DNA of 64,000 bases, taken from contig NZ_SWAR01000001.1 of assembly GCF_006386545.1 (NCBI RefSeq), positions 240,974-304,973 on the forward strand, in the 5' to 3' direction. A model generated the notes under the pieces. That model was given only the letters and a program-made list of their open reading frames with translations. It was not told the origin of the DNA and searched no databases. Each line of letters opens with the position of its first letter. The first letter of the stretch is position 1. The translations under genes were made by a program, and so were the position numbers. Shown piece by piece: positions 8,654-19,540 of the stretch. The DNA is from Methylibium rhizosphaerae (lineage in GTDB: Bacteria > Pseudomonadota > Gammaproteobacteria > Burkholderiales > Burkholderiaceae_C).

Positions 8654-9946
8654 TCAGGGCTTGCCTTCCTCGATCCGATGGACCTGCGCCTCGATGCGCC
8701 CGTCGGCCAGCACCGCGACGATGCCCTGCCCCAGCTGCACCTGCTTCGCGGAGGTCACGGCATGGCCTTGCGCATCGCTGATCCACGCATAGCCGCGCTG
8801 CAGCACGCGCTGCGGGTCGACCGCCGACAGGCGGTTGCCCAGCGTTTCGAGCCGCTGCCCGCGCAGCAGTTGCGCCATGGCCGCCGCACGCTGCAGCCGC
8901 TCGGCCTGCCGCAGCAGCTCGCGCTCGCGAGCTGCGCGCCAGTGGGAGGTGCCGGTCAGCCAGCGCTGCTGCAGGAGCGCCAGCGTGTGCCGGTGCCGCT
9001 GCAGCATCTGCGCCGGCCTTGCCATGCGCAAGGCCGTCTGGTCGAGCCGCTGATCGGAGGCGTCGAGCTGGCGCCTCACACGCTCGCGCAGGCGGCGCGC
9101 GAGCGCTTGCAGGTGCGACTTGCAGTCGGCACACACCGGGGCCGCCAGTTCCGCGGCCGCCGTCGGCGTGGGCGCCCGCAGGTCGGCCGCGAGGTCGGCC
9201 AGCGTCACGTCGGTTTCATGGCCCACGCCACAGACCACCGGCAGCGGGCTCGCGGCCACCGCACGCACGACCCGCTCGTCATTGAAGGCCCAAAGGTCCT
9301 CGAGCGAGCCGCCGCCGCGGCAGAGGATGAGCGCGTCGACTTCAGCGCGCCGCCCCGCCAGCGCCAGCGCGGCCACCAGCTGTGCCGGCGCTTCGGCGCC
9401 CTGCACCGCACTCGGGTAGACGATCACCTCCACCTGAGGCGCCCGCCGGGCCAGCGCCGTCACCACGTCGTGCAGGGCCGCAGCCCCGAGCGAGGTGACC
9501 ACACCCAGGCGCCGCGGGAATCGCGGCAGCGCCCGCTTGCGCTCGGCGGCGAAGAGGCCCTGCGCCTCCAGCCTGGCCTTCTGTCGCAGGAACTGCTCGT
9601 ACAACGCGCCGGCACCCGCGCTGCGCATGCTCTCGACCACGAACTGGAGGTCGCCGCGCGGCTCGTACACCGCGACGCGGCCGCGCACCTCGACCAGCTG
9701 GCCCTCCCGCGGCTCGAAATCGAGCAAGGCGGCCGAGCGGCGAAACATCGCGCAACGCAGCAGCGCGGCGCCGGACTCGTCTTGCAGGCTGAAGTAGCAA
9801 TGGCCGCTCGCTGCGCGGCTGAACCCCGCGAGTTCGCCTCGCACCGTGCAGGCGGCAAAGCGCGCGGCCAGCGTGTCGGCCACCGCATGCACGAGGCCGG
9901 CCACCGTCCAGACTTGCCGCCCGAGCCCGCCGGACGGGGCGTTCAT
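8654..9946 (-). CDS. xseA: Exodeoxyribonuclease VII large subunit
   Basis: XseA is the catalytic subunit of ExoVII, which with XseB degrades single-stranded DNA and takes part in mismatch repair and in processing topoisomerase adducts. The 430-residue product has an N-terminal OB-fold (about 10-110, VRGELAGFSRAASGHCYFSLQD), the nuclease core with VVTSLGAAALHDVV and the conserved CRGGGSLEDLWAFNDE and CGVGHETDVTLAD motifs, and a C-terminal coiled-coil region. ATG 9946 is taken as the start; ATG 9955 three codons earlier is equally possible, and neither has a strong ribosome site. xseB is not adjacent. It lies upstream of sodB on the same strand, but sodB has its own promoter. Confidence 0.95.
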   Translation of the reverse strand: MNAPSGGLGRQVWTVAGLVHAVADTLAARFAACTVRGELAGFSRAASGHCYFSLQDESGAALLRCAMFRRSAALLDFEPREGQLVEVRGRVAVYEPRGDLQFVVESMRSAGAGALYEQFLRQKARLEAQGLFAAERKRALPRFPRRLGVVTSLGAAALHDVVTALARRAPQVEVIVYPSAVQGAEAPAQLVAALALAGRRAEVDALILCRGGGSLEDLWAFNDERVVRAVAASPLPVVCGVGHETDVTLADLAADLRAPTPTAAAELAAPVCADCKSHLQALARRLRERVRRQLDASDQRLDQTALRMARPAQMLQRHRHTLALLQQRWLTGTSHWRAARERELLRQAERLQRAAAMAQLLRGQRLETLGNRLSAVDPQRVLQRGYAWISDAQGHAVTSAKQVQLGQGIVAVLADGRIEAQVHRIEEGKP

Positions 9947-10289
9947 GTCACGCATGCGGCGCCAGCCCAGTGTTTTTGCGGCACCAGAACTCCACAACCG
10001 CGCCGTTGCAGGCTTTGCGCCGGGGTGTGCATGTCATGAGGCTTTCACAATCGCGTAAGTGACTGATCTGCAATGACTTTTCATTGCCTTTTGTTTGAGC
10101 ATTTTGTCGAAAGCCTTGATTTTTCGGGCCTTCGCGTGGCGGCGACCCCGGTTGCCCACAAAGTTGTCCACAGCAACGGTGGATGGATCCGGGTTTCAGG
10201 TCGGTGTGGTGCGCATGCCGCGCCACCTGATCCACGAGGCCCATGCGGCGCCATAATCGCGCCCGACTCAAAGCCGCCTAGAGGGGACC
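9947..10289. other. Intergenic region between xseA and exbB with two DnaA-box-like sequences
   Basis: This 343-base gap separates two divergent genes and so should hold both promoters. Its middle (about 10073-10130) is markedly T-rich for this chromosome. Two DnaA-box-like 9-mers stand in the same orientation three bases apart: TTGCCCACA at 10152-10160 and TTGTCCACA at 10164-10172. I see no credible small gene. Confidence 0.45.
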
Positions 10290-10937
10290 TTGCTTTCGAT
10301 CATACAAGCCGCTGGCTGGCCGATCTGGCCGCTGATCCTGTGTTCCATCGTCGCGCTGGCGCTGGTGATCGAGCGCTTCATGAGCCTGCGCTCCACCCGC
10401 GTGGCGCCGCCCAAGCTGCTCGATGAAGTGATCTCCTTCACCCGCTCGAGCCTGCCCGCCCCCGACGTGGTGAACAAGCTCGCGAACAACTCGGTGCTGG
10501 GCATGGTGCTGGCTTCAGGCCTGCGAGCGCTGATCGCGGAGCCGCGCATCAGCGAGCAGGCCCTGCGCGCGGTGTTCGAGTCGGCCGGCCGCGCCGCCGT
10601 GCACAAGCTCGAGCGCTACCTCAACACGCTGGGCACCATCGCCACCGCAGCGCCGCTGCTGGGGCTGCTGGGCACTGTGGTGGGCATGATCGAGATCTTC
10701 GGTTCGCAGTCGCCCACGTCCGGCAGCAATCCCGAGCAACTCGCTCACGGGATTTCGGTGGCGCTGTACAACACCGCGTTCGGCCTCATCGTCGCCATCC
10801 CGTCGCTGATGTTCTACCGGTACTTCCGCGGACTGGTGCATGACTTCACCATCGAGCTCGAGCAGGCCGCCGAGCGCATGGTGCCGCACCTGATGCGCTT
10901 CGTGATCGCCCGCGAGAAGCAGCAGCAACAAGGCTGA
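10290..10937 (+). CDS. exbB: MotA/TolQ/ExbB-family proton channel protein
   Basis: This 215-residue inner-membrane protein belongs to the ExbB/TolQ family, which uses the proton-motive force with an ExbD/TolR partner. Three membrane segments are visible (about 8-27, 113-137 and 155-180). The conserved second and third helices read APLLGLLGTVVGMIEIF and SVALYNTAFGLIVAIPSLMFYRYF, as in ExbB. The start is the TTG at 10290, preceded by a strong GAGGGG site; no ATG precedes it in frame. The exbD gene follows after 8 bases. It could serve a TonB protein or a Tol-like function; the TonB-like gene at 17.1 kb is a possible partner. Confidence 0.92.
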   Translation: MLSIIQAAGWPIWPLILCSIVALALVIERFMSLRSTRVAPPKLLDEVISFTRSSLPAPDVVNKLANNSVLGMVLASGLRALIAEPRISEQALRAVFESAGRAAVHKLERYLNTLGTIATAAPLLGLLGTVVGMIEIFGSQSPTSGSNPEQLAHGISVALYNTAFGLIVAIPSLMFYRYFRGLVHDFTIELEQAAERMVPHLMRFVIAREKQQQQG

Positions 10938-10945
10938 GCCAGGCC

Positions 10946-11377
10946 ATGCGATTCACCCACCGCCGAAGCGAAGAGCCGGAGATCAACCTGATCCCGTTCA
11001 TCGACGTGCTGCTGGTCGTGCTGATCTTCCTGATGCTCACGACCACCTACTCGAAGTTCACCGAACTCAAGGTGAACCTGCCGGTGGCCGATGCGGAGCG
11101 CTCGCGCGACTACCCGAAGGAAATCATCGTCTCGGTGGCAGGCGACGGCCGCTATGCGGTCAACAGGAAGCCGGTCGAGGGTCGCAGCATCGAGCTGCTG
11201 GCCGCCGAGCTGGCGGCGGCAGCCGCCGGCGAAAAGGACCGCATGGTGATCATCTCGGCCGATGCCACGGCAGCCCACCAGAGCGTCATCAACGTGATGG
11301 ACGCGGCACGCCGCGCCGGGCTTTCGCAACTCACCTTCGCGACGCAGTCCTCACGCTCCGGCGGCGACTCGAACTGA
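10946..11377 (+). CDS. exbD: ExbD/TolR-family biopolymer transport protein
   Basis: This 143-residue protein has a short cytosolic tail, one membrane helix (about 16-36) and a periplasmic domain. The helix starts INLIPFIDVLLVVLIFLM, with aspartate D20 at the position that carries protons in ExbD/TolR. It works as a complex with the ExbB-like protein encoded 8 bases upstream. lpxK starts 23 bases downstream, so envelope energisation and lipid A synthesis share a transcript, an order I recognise from other betaproteobacteria. Confidence 0.93.
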   Translation: MRFTHRRSEEPEINLIPFIDVLLVVLIFLMLTTTYSKFTELKVNLPVADAERSRDYPKEIIVSVAGDGRYAVNRKPVEGRSIELLAAELAAAAAGEKDRMVIISADATAAHQSVINVMDAARRAGLSQLTFATQSSRSGGDSN

Positions 11378-11400
11378 GTCGCGCCACGGAAGGCCCTCGC

Positions 11401-12438
11401 TTGTCCACCGGGTCGCAGCGGCTGCAGCAGGCCTGGCTGCAGCGCGGCGCACTCTCCCGAGCGCTGTGGCCGCTGTCGCGGCTGTTCGGCCTGCTCGTCG
11501 GCACCCGCAGGCTGCTGTATCGCAGCGGACTCAAGCGCGCCGAAAGCGTGGGGCTTCCGCTCGTCGTGGTGGGCAACCGCATCGTGGGCGGCGCGGGCAA
11601 GACCCCGGTGGTGATGGCGCTGGTGGAGCACCTGCGTTCACGCGGCCTGCGGCCGGGTGTCATCTCGCGCGGCTACGGCCGGCGCACGCAGGGTGTGCTC
11701 GAAGCCACGCGTGAGCGCACCGCCAGCGAGGTCGGCGACGAGCCGCTGCTGATCCACCTGCGCACCGGAGCCCCGGTGGTGGTGGGCCGCGACCGCACAG
11801 CGGCGGCCTGGGCCTTGCGGACCGCCCATCCCGAAATCGACGTGATCGTCTGCGACGACGGCCTGCAGCACCTGCGCCTGGCGCGCGAGATCGAGATCAT
11901 CGTGTTCGACGATCGCGGCGCCGGCAACGGCTGGCTGCTGCCGGCCGGCCCCTTGCGCGAACCGTTGCAGGCCGCATCGCTCGCGAAGCGCCAGATCGTG
12001 CTCTATACCGGCGGCGTGGCGAGCACGCCGCTGCCGGGCTTCATCGCGCAGCGCGGCCTGGGCGGCGTGGTGCCGCTGGCCGGCTGGTGGAATGCGCGTA
12101 CCGCCACCGACCTGCGGGTGTTGGCCGGCCGCAGTGTCTTGGCGGTGGCCGGCATCGCGCGCCCCGAGCGCTTCTTCGAATCGCTGGCCCGAGCCGGCCT
12201 GGAGATCACCCCGCTCCCGCTGCCCGACCACGACGGCTTCGAGCATCTGCCCTGGCCGGCCGGCACGACCGACGTCGTGGTCACCGAAAAGGATGCGATC
12301 AAGCTGGACCCGGCGCGGGTGGCGCGCGAAACGCCGGCGACGCGGGTGTGGGTGGCAACGCTAGACTTCCAGCCCGATCCGGAATTCTTCGGCGCCGTGG
12401 ACCGTGCGCTGCAGGACATCGGTGCCCTCGCGCACTGA
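11401..12438 (+). CDS. lpxK: Tetraacyldisaccharide 4'-kinase
   Basis: LpxK phosphorylates the 4' position of the tetraacyldisaccharide-1-phosphate intermediate to make lipid IVA, at the cytosolic face of the inner membrane. The 345-residue length fits the family. An N-terminal hydrophobic helix precedes the P-loop region [17 protein letters not shown] (about 57-73), and the characteristic [29 protein letters not shown] and [20 protein letters not shown] blocks follow. The start is TTG 11401, eight bases after a GGAAGG site. The gene sits between exbD and a Trm112-type gene in a single operon. Confidence 0.96.
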   Translation: MSTGSQRLQQAWLQRGALSRALWPLSRLFGLLVGTRRLLYRSGLKRAESVGLPLVVVGNRIVGGAGKTPVVMALVEHLRSRGLRPGVISRGYGRRTQGVLEATRERTASEVGDEPLLIHLRTGAPVVVGRDRTAAAWALRTAHPEIDVIVCDDGLQHLRLAREIEIIVFDDRGAGNGWLLPAGPLREPLQAASLAKRQIVLYTGGVASTPLPGFIAQRGLGGVVPLAGWWNARTATDLRVLAGRSVLAVAGIARPERFFESLARAGLEITPLPLPDHDGFEHLPWPAGTTDVVVTEKDAIKLDPARVARETPATRVWVATLDFQPDPEFFGAVDRALQDIGALAH

Positions 12439-12466
12439 CCGGCCGAACGCCTCACCGAGAACCGCC

Positions 12467-12660
12467 ATGGACACCCGCCTGATCGAACTGCTGGTCTGCC
12501 CCCTCTGCAAAGGACCGCTCACGCACGAGCGCGAAGCGCACGAACTCGTCTGCCCGGCCGACCACCTGGCCTTTCCCGTGCGCGACGGCATCCCGGTGAT
12601 GCTGGAGAGCGCCGCACGGCCGCTCGACGAGCCCGCGCCCTCCGTTCCGGCGGCCAGCGC

Positions 12661-12664
<4 letters not shown>
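12467..12664 (+). CDS. Trm112/YcaR-family small zinc-ribbon-like protein
   Basis: This 65-residue protein belongs to the Trm112 (YcaR, UPF0434) family, small proteins almost always encoded between lpxK and kdsB in proteobacteria. It starts [16 protein letters not shown] and continues [20 protein letters not shown], which is the family signature with CPLC and a later CP; the metal site may be partial. Its role in bacteria is not firmly known, although it has been suggested to act as a small activator or chaperone. The stop overlaps the kdsB start by four bases (ATGA). Confidence 0.9.
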
Positions 12665-14209
<1,545 letters not shown>

Positions 14210-14222
14210 AGTCTGCAAGATG

Positions 14223-14248
14223 GAGCCGCCCGCGAGGCGGCTCTTTTT
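14223..14248 (+). terminator. Rho-independent terminator after adk
   Basis: An exact 8-bp stem, GAGCCGCC at 14223-14230 with 14236-14243, closes a 5-base loop and is followed by five T. It lies 14 bases past the adk stop codon. Confidence 0.92.
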
Positions 14249-14258
14249 CGGCCTCGAA

Positions 14259-14280
14259 TTGACGTTTACGTCAACGTCAA
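14259..14280. promoter_or_regulatory. Palindromic operator TTGACGT-TT-ACGTCAA plus an extra half site
   Basis: Two 7-base arms (14259-14265 and 14268-14274) are exact reverse complements with a 2-base spacer, and a second ACGTCAA half site follows directly at 14274-14280. It sits about 50 bases upstream of the 3-hydroxyacyl-CoA dehydrogenase start. A nearly identical palindrome stands upstream of etfB at 52244-52259. From memory it resembles sites assigned to the MerR-family regulator LiuR of branched-chain amino acid and acyl-CoA breakdown; that link is inference. Confidence 0.6.
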
Positions 14281-14331
14281 CGAACTGCGGCCGACCGTAC
14301 TCACTCACACATCCACCGACAGGAGCACTCC

Positions 14332-15090
14332 ATGGAAATCAAAGGCAAGGTCTTCATCGTCACCGGCGGCGCATCGGGCCTGGGCGAAGGCACCGCACGC
14401 ATGCTCGCCAGCGAAGGCGGCAAGGTCGTGATCGCCGACCTGCAGGTCGAAAAGGGCGAGGCCCTGGCCCGCGAGATCGGCGGCGCCTTCGTGAAGTGCG
14501 ACGTGTCGGACGAAGAGGACGGCAAGGCCGTCGTGGCGAAGGCCGTCTCGATGGGCAAGCTGATGGGCCTGGTCAACTGCGCCGGCATTGCGCCCGCCGT
14601 CAAGACCGTAGGCAAAGACGGCGCCCACCCGCTGGCGGTCTACACCAAGGTGATCAGCGTCAACCTGATCGGCAGCTTCAACATGATCCGGCTGGCTGCC
14701 GAGGCGATGTGCAAGAACGAACCGGAGGCCACCGGTGAACGCGGCGTGATGATCTCCACCGCCAGCGTGGCCGCCTTCGACGGGCAGATCGGCCAAGCCG
14801 CCTATGCGGCCTCGAAGGGTGGCGTGGTCGGCATGACGCTGCCGATCGCCCGCGACCTGGCACGCAACGGCATCCGCAACATGACCATCGCCCCCGGCAT
14901 CTTCGGCACGCCGATGCTGTTCTCGATGCCGCAGGAGGTGCAGGACGCGCTGGCCGCCAGCGTCCCCTTCCCCAGCCGCCTCGGCAAGCCGGAGGACTAC
15001 GCGAAGCTGGTGCACCAGATCATCACCAACGACATGCTCAACGGCGAAGTGATCCGCCTCGACGGCGCGATCCGCCTCGCCCCTCGCTGA
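14332..15090 (+). CDS. Short-chain dehydrogenase, type-2 3-hydroxyacyl-CoA dehydrogenase-like
   Basis: This 252-residue SDR closely follows the HSD17B10/type-2 3-hydroxyacyl-CoA dehydrogenase pattern, NAD-dependent enzymes of fatty-acid and isoleucine breakdown. The cofactor motif TGGASGLG is at 11-18, the acidic residue after beta-2 is in IADLQ (NAD preference), [10 protein letters not shown] is the NAG-like motif, and the catalytic set S145, Y158 and K162 (YAASK) is complete. The C-terminus ([29 protein letters not shown], described here as the [15 protein letters not shown] block) is diagnostic of the type-2 family. It stands alone between the adk terminator and ggt, under a palindromic operator. 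Confidence 0.9.
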   Translation: MEIKGKVFIVTGGASGLGEGTARMLASEGGKVVIADLQVEKGEALAREIGGAFVKCDVSDEEDGKAVVAKAVSMGKLMGLVNCAGIAPAVKTVGKDGAHPLAVYTKVISVNLIGSFNMIRLAAEAMCKNEPEATGERGVMISTASVAAFDGQIGQAAYAASKGGVVGMTLPIARDLARNGIRNMTIAPGIFGTPMLFSMPQEVQDALAASVPFPSRLGKPEDYAKLVHQIITNDMLNGEVIRLDGAIRLAPR

Positions 15091-15192
15091 CGTCCGACCG
15101 CGGCATGCGGTTGTGAGCGAGGTAACAAAACGCCAGCAGCGCTCGCGGCGCAGGGAGTGCTGGCGCAGGATGGCGTGTTTTCCGGAGACACC

Positions 15193-17031
15193 ATGCATCT
15201 GAAGAGCACGTCGACATCGCCGCACCATCGGCTCGCCGCTCATGCCTGGCTGCTGAGCCTGTTGTTGCTCCTGGGTGCCTGCGCCACCCAGCGCCCTGCT
15301 GCCGAGTTCAACTACCAGCCGCCCGACCAGCCCGAAGCCGCGTCGGGTTATGTCGAGAAGTCCGGCTGGCAGACGCGCAAGTTCGCGGTGGCGGCGGCCA
15401 ACCCGCTCGCCACTGACGCGGGCTACCAGGTGCTCAAGGCCGGCGGTTCCGCCATCGATGCGGCGATCGCGGTGCAGATGGTGCTCACGCTGGTGGAGCC
15501 GCAGTCCAGCGGCATCGGCGGCGGCGCCTTCCTGATGCACTGGGACGGCAAGCGCACCGAGGCCTACGACGGGCGCGAAACGGCGCCGGCTGCCGCCGAT
15601 GAACGCCTGTTCCTCAAGCCCGACGGCACGCCGATGAGCTTCATCGAGGGCGTGGTCGGCGGCCGCTCGGTGGGAACGCCGGGCGTGCTGCGCATGCTCG
15701 AGCAGGCCCACAAGGAGCACGGCAAGCTGCCCTGGGCCCAGCTGTTCGAGCCCGCCATCCGGCTGGCCGAACAAGGTTTCAAGCTCAGCCCGCGGCTGCA
15801 CACCCTGCTGTCCGGTGAAAAGCACCTGGGCCAGGACGGCACCGCCGCCGGCTACTTCCTGCTACCCGACGGCAAGGTGCCGGAACTCGGCACGGTGATG
15901 CGCAACCCGGCGCTCGCCGCCGTGTTGCGGCAAGTAGCCAGCAAGGGCGCCGATGCGTTCTATCGTGGGCCCATCGCCAGGGACATCGCCGCCAAGGTGC
16001 GCAACCACTCGAGCAACCCCGGCCGCCTGAGCGAAAAGGATCTCGCGGACTACAAGCCGAAGAAGCGCGAGCCGCTGTGCACTGACTGGCGGCGCTACCG
16101 CCTGTGCGGATTCCCGCCGCCGTCGTCCGGCCACATCGCGATCGCACAGATGCTGGGCATCCTCGAGCAGGCCACGCCCGTGGGGTCACCGCTCACCAAC
16201 GGGCTGCCCAGCGACGAGGTGCTGCACAACTACACCGAGGCTGCACGCCTGGCCTTCGCCGACCGCGGCATGTACGTGGCCGACCCGGACTTCGTGGCGC
16301 CGCCGGCCGGCTCCTGGCGCAGCCTGCTGAGCGAGGCCTACCTGCTGGAGCGCGCCTCGCTGATCGGCCCCCAATCGATGAAGATCGCCAAGCCGGGCCA
16401 ACCGCGCGGCACCTCGCTCGCGTGGGCGCCGCAGCCCGAGCAGCCCGAACGCGGCACCTCGCACATCTCGATCGTCGACGCCGAAGGCCGCGCCATCGCG
16501 ATGACCACCACCATCGAGGACCAGTTCGGCTCGCGCCAGATGGTCAATGGCGGCACCGGACTGGCGGGCGGCTTCCTGCTCAACAACCAGCTCACCGACT
16601 TCAGCTTCGCGCCGGCCGATGCCACCACAGGCCAGCCCATCGCCAACCGGGTGCAGCCGGGCAAACGCCCGCGCTCGAGCATGAGCCCGACGCTGGTGTT
16701 CGACAAGGCGAGCGGCGAGTTGCTCATGTCGGCCGGCTCACCGGGCGGCGCGCTGATCATCCACTACACCGCGAAGACGCTGTTGGGCACGCTGGCATGG
16801 GGGCTCAACGCCCAGCAAGCCATCAACCTGCCCAACTTCGGCTCGAACAACGGGCCGACGCTGCTGGAGGCCAAGCGGTTCCCGCTCACCACCGTCGAAG
16901 CGCTCAAGTCGCGCGGCCACGAGGTGCGCGAGCAGGACATGACCAGCGGCCTGCAGGCCTTGCAGCGCAACGCCGAAGGCTGGTTCGGCGGCGCCGACCC
17001 GCGCCGCGAAGGTGTGGTGGCAGGCGACTGA
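15193..17031 (+). CDS. ggt: Gamma-glutamyltransferase, lipoprotein
   Basis: This N-terminal-nucleophile enzyme cleaves or transfers the gamma-glutamyl group of glutathione in the periplasm and matures by self-cleavage. The 612-residue precursor starts at ATG 15193 after a GGAGA site. It has a lipobox (LLLLGAC) with C30, so it is probably membrane-anchored rather than soluble. The large-subunit motif SSGIGGGAFLMHWDG is present; the nucleophile is T422 in ERGTSHISIVD, followed by small-subunit motifs MTTTIEDQFGS and SPGGALIIHY. It lies alone, with a convergent TonB-like gene 25 bases downstream. Confidence 0.95.
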   Translation: MHLKSTSTSPHHRLAAHAWLLSLLLLLGACATQRPAAEFNYQPPDQPEAASGYVEKSGWQTRKFAVAAANPLATDAGYQVLKAGGSAIDAAIAVQMVLTLVEPQSSGIGGGAFLMHWDGKRTEAYDGRETAPAAADERLFLKPDGTPMSFIEGVVGGRSVGTPGVLRMLEQAHKEHGKLPWAQLFEPAIRLAEQGFKLSPRLHTLLSGEKHLGQDGTAAGYFLLPDGKVPELGTVMRNPALAAVLRQVASKGADAFYRGPIARDIAAKVRNHSSNPGRLSEKDLADYKPKKREPLCTDWRRYRLCGFPPPSSGHIAIAQMLGILEQATPVGSPLTNGLPSDEVLHNYTEAARLAFADRGMYVADPDFVAPPAGSWRSLLSEAYLLERASLIGPQSMKIAKPGQPRGTSLAWAPQPEQPERGTSHISIVDAEGRAIAMTTTIEDQFGSRQMVNGGTGLAGGFLLNNQLTDFSFAPADATTGQPIANRVQPGKRPRSSMSPTLVFDKASGELLMSAGSPGGALIIHYTAKTLLGTLAWGLNAQQAINLPNFGSNNGPTLLEAKRFPLTTVEALKSRGHEVREQDMTSGLQALQRNAEGWFGGADPRREGVVAGD

Positions 17032-17056
17032 GGCGGCCTCCTCGCGGAAGCGCCGC

Positions 17057-17932
17057 TCAGTCGAGGTTGAACCCGAGCTCCACCACCGCAGTCTGCGTCT
17101 TGCGGACCGGCTTGAAGCGCCATTGCGACACGGCCTCGATGGCCGTTTCGTTGAGGCGGCGATGCGTGGTCTTCACGACCTCGGCCTTGGCGACCGTACC
17201 GTCTGCCTGCACGTCGAAACGCACCTGCACCAGGCCCTTGCGCAGCTGGCGCATCACCGATGCCGGGAATTCGGGCTCGCCTTGCCGCACGGGCACCAGC
17301 GCGATGTCTTCGTCGTCGTCGTCAGCCGGCGCGGCGGCCTGGTTCGGAGCCACCGAGGCGACCTGCCTCTGCGCTGTGTCCGCGCTCTGGCCTTTCGCGA
17401 GTTCGCCGCCAGCCGGGTTCGCCGATACGGAGGCGGACGAAGCATCCACCTTGGTGGCATCACCGCCCTTCACTGCTGCTGAAGCTCCAGCAGTCGCGGC
17501 CGCGTCCGCGCGAGCAGGGCGCCCAGCCGGGGACGCTGTCGCTGTCGCTGGCGCAGCGGCCGGCCTGTCCTTGTCGTCGCGCCTGGATTCGGCCTTCGCT
17601 TCGGGCCTTGCCTCAGACTTGGGCTCGGGCTTGGGCTCGCCTTTGGCTTTGCGCGGCTTGTCCGAGTGGATCATGATCCAGTGGAACACCTTGTCGGCAT
17701 CGCGCTTTGCGCGCTCTGCCGCCGACATCTCGCCGTTCGGCGCGGGCGGCGGCGCCACGGCAGCAGGTGCTTGCGCATGCGCCGCTTCGGCCCCCAGCGC
17801 CATGAAGGCAATGGCGGCCATTGCATGGCGACCGCGCTCACGCATGCGGCGCGCAGGTTCCAGCAGGCAGTGGGTGAGCTCCAGTGAAGTGCGCGGCAGC
17901 GATGGCCTGCCGGCAGATGCATGACGGGGCAT
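17057..17932 (-). CDS. TonB-family energy transducer
   Basis: This 291-residue protein has a hydrophobic segment at about 33-50 ending AEAAHAQAP, which could be a cleavable signal or the membrane anchor, then a long low-complexity linker (about 55-200) rich in Ala, Lys, Glu and Pro, and a C-terminal TonB domain (about 210-288: EPEFPASVMRQLRKGLVQVRF, WRFKPVRK). It would transmit energy from ExbB/ExbD to outer-membrane receptors, or act as an unpartnered TonB-like protein. The ATG at 17932 has a GGAGGA site; an in-frame start at 18100 does not. No receptor gene adjoins it. The exbBD genes at 10.3-11.4 kb are candidate partners. Confidence 0.85.
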   Translation of the reverse strand: MPRHASAGRPSLPRTSLELTHCLLEPARRMRERGRHAMAAIAFMALGAEAAHAQAPAAVAPPPAPNGEMSAAERAKRDADKVFHWIMIHSDKPRKAKGEPKPEPKSEARPEAKAESRRDDKDRPAAAPATATASPAGRPARADAAATAGASAAVKGGDATKVDASSASVSANPAGGELAKGQSADTAQRQVASVAPNQAAAPADDDDEDIALVPVRQGEPEFPASVMRQLRKGLVQVRFDVQADGTVAKAEVVKTTHRRLNETAIEAVSQWRFKPVRKTQTAVVELGFNLD

Positions 17933-18127
17933 GCAGTCCTCCGAACGTCCTTGGCGCGCACGCACACGATCGGTGGACGGCGCTTGTTGTGTTGTGCTTT
18001 CGGGTGGGAAAGCGGCTCGTGGCCGCAAGATCGCAAAAAGTGTACCCAGCTGTAGCACGACGGACGTCGGGTCGAACCCGGGCAGGCGGACGTGAAGCAC
18101 TTCACGCCTGCCGGTTACATCAAGGCA

Positions 18128-19351
18128 TCATGCGCGCCCCGGCTTGTACGGCAGCCCCTTGATCGCAGCCGCCGCCATGTCGAGCGCTTCACGCGGCTTG
18201 CGCTGGCCGCCGTTGATGTCGCGCAGCGCCGTCGTGAAGTGCTGCCAGAACAGCGTCATCTCGATGTTGCTCGGCATGGCCCGACCGGCGTAGATCGCAT
18301 CCATCGAAGTGCGGATGCGCGGGTCGGCATACAGCGTCCAGAACATCTGCTTCGAAGCCGGCACGCCGAGCGGCTTGTCGGCGTTCATCTGCGCCAGCGC
18401 CGCGGGTTTCAGCAGGTGGTTCTCCAGGAAGTCCACCGCCAGCTTCTGGTGGGGCGAACCCTGCACCAGCATCGCGCCCAGCACACCAACGAAAGGCTTG
18501 GCCGCCTTGCCCGAGAGGCTGGGCAGCGGCGCCACGCCGAAGTCGATGCCGTTGTCCTTCAGCCCTTCCCACGCCCAGGGGCCGGTGATCCACATGGCCT
18601 GCTTGCCGTCCTGCATGTCGGCCTCGGCCTGCTGGTAGCTGAGGCCGCCCTCGGGGATCATGCCGATCTGCATGAGCCTCACCAGGAATTCGGCCCCCTT
18701 CACTGCACCTGGATGATTGATGCCGGTGTCGCGTGCGTCATAGCTGCCATCGAGCTTGCGCTGGAAGACGTAGGCGCCGCCCGCGGCCATCAAGGGCCAG
18801 GTGAAGTAGGGGCTGGCGGTCTCCCAGCCGAGCGCGCGGATGCCGCGGCTGCGAAAGCCGTCGTGCAGGCTGATGATCTCTTCGCAACTCTTCGGCGGCG
18901 TCGGCACGAGCTTCTTGTTGTAGAGCAGCGCGACCGCCTCCACCGAGATGGGGTAGCCCCACACCTTGCCGCCGGAGGTGAAGCCGTCCCAGGCCACTTG
19001 CACGATGTCGCTGCGAAGCGCCGGGCCAGGCGTCACCGGGACGAGCCAGCCCCGTGCCATCCAGTCGCCCAGGCGGTCGTGCGGCCACACCCAGATGTCC
19101 GGGCGTTCCGAAGCGTTGCCGCCCTTCATCACTTCCTCGAAGCGGCTCACCGCGTTGTCGAAGTGCTCGACCACCACCCTGACCCCGGTCCTTGCCGAAT
19201 AGGCCTGCGCTGCTTTCGCGAGTCCCTTGTAGCCCTTGTCGGCATTGATCCAGATCCTCAGCGCGCCGCTGCCGGCGGCGGCGTGCACCCGGGGCAGCGC
19301 GGCAGCCGTTGCCGACGCACCCAGCCAATGGACGATGTTTCTGCGCTTCAT
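18128..19351 (-). CDS. Extracellular solute-binding protein (maltose-binding type)
   Basis: This 407-residue protein belongs to the family-1 solute-binding proteins that deliver sugars to ABC importers. It has a signal peptide (MKRRNIVHWLGASATAAAL, cleaved near VHAAA). The mature part reads LRIWINADKGYKGLAKAAQAY, close to MalE, and contains GWETASPYFTWPLMAAGGAYVF and MWITGPWAWEGLK blocks of the maltose/maltodextrin group. A GAGGAG site precedes ATG 19351. No permease or ATPase gene lies nearby, so it is an orphan and must use transporter components encoded elsewhere. The ligand is probably an oligosaccharide, but that is inference. Confidence 0.88.
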   Translation of the reverse strand: MKRRNIVHWLGASATAAALPRVHAAAGSGALRIWINADKGYKGLAKAAQAYSARTGVRVVVEHFDNAVSRFEEVMKGGNASERPDIWVWPHDRLGDWMARGWLVPVTPGPALRSDIVQVAWDGFTSGGKVWGYPISVEAVALLYNKKLVPTPPKSCEEIISLHDGFRSRGIRALGWETASPYFTWPLMAAGGAYVFQRKLDGSYDARDTGINHPGAVKGAEFLVRLMQIGMIPEGGLSYQQAEADMQDGKQAMWITGPWAWEGLKDNGIDFGVAPLPSLSGKAAKPFVGVLGAMLVQGSPHQKLAVDFLENHLLKPAALAQMNADKPLGVPASKQMFWTLYADPRIRTSMDAIYAGRAMPSNIEMTLFWQHFTTALRDINGGQRKPREALDMAAAAIKGLPYKPGRA

Positions 19352-19540
19352 GTTCTCGTACTCCTCGGTCGACGCCCTCTGCATGCGGGGCGCCGCGATC
19401 GTGCATCGGCCTGCGAACCGCCGGCGGGGTGTTGTCCCTGACGCTACGGCCACTACAGCCGGCGTCGCGCGATCGCTCGTGACAATCTGCCCGCCCGGCG
19501 CCCGGCCGAGGTCATGCAGCGTGTTCGATAGACTCGCCTG

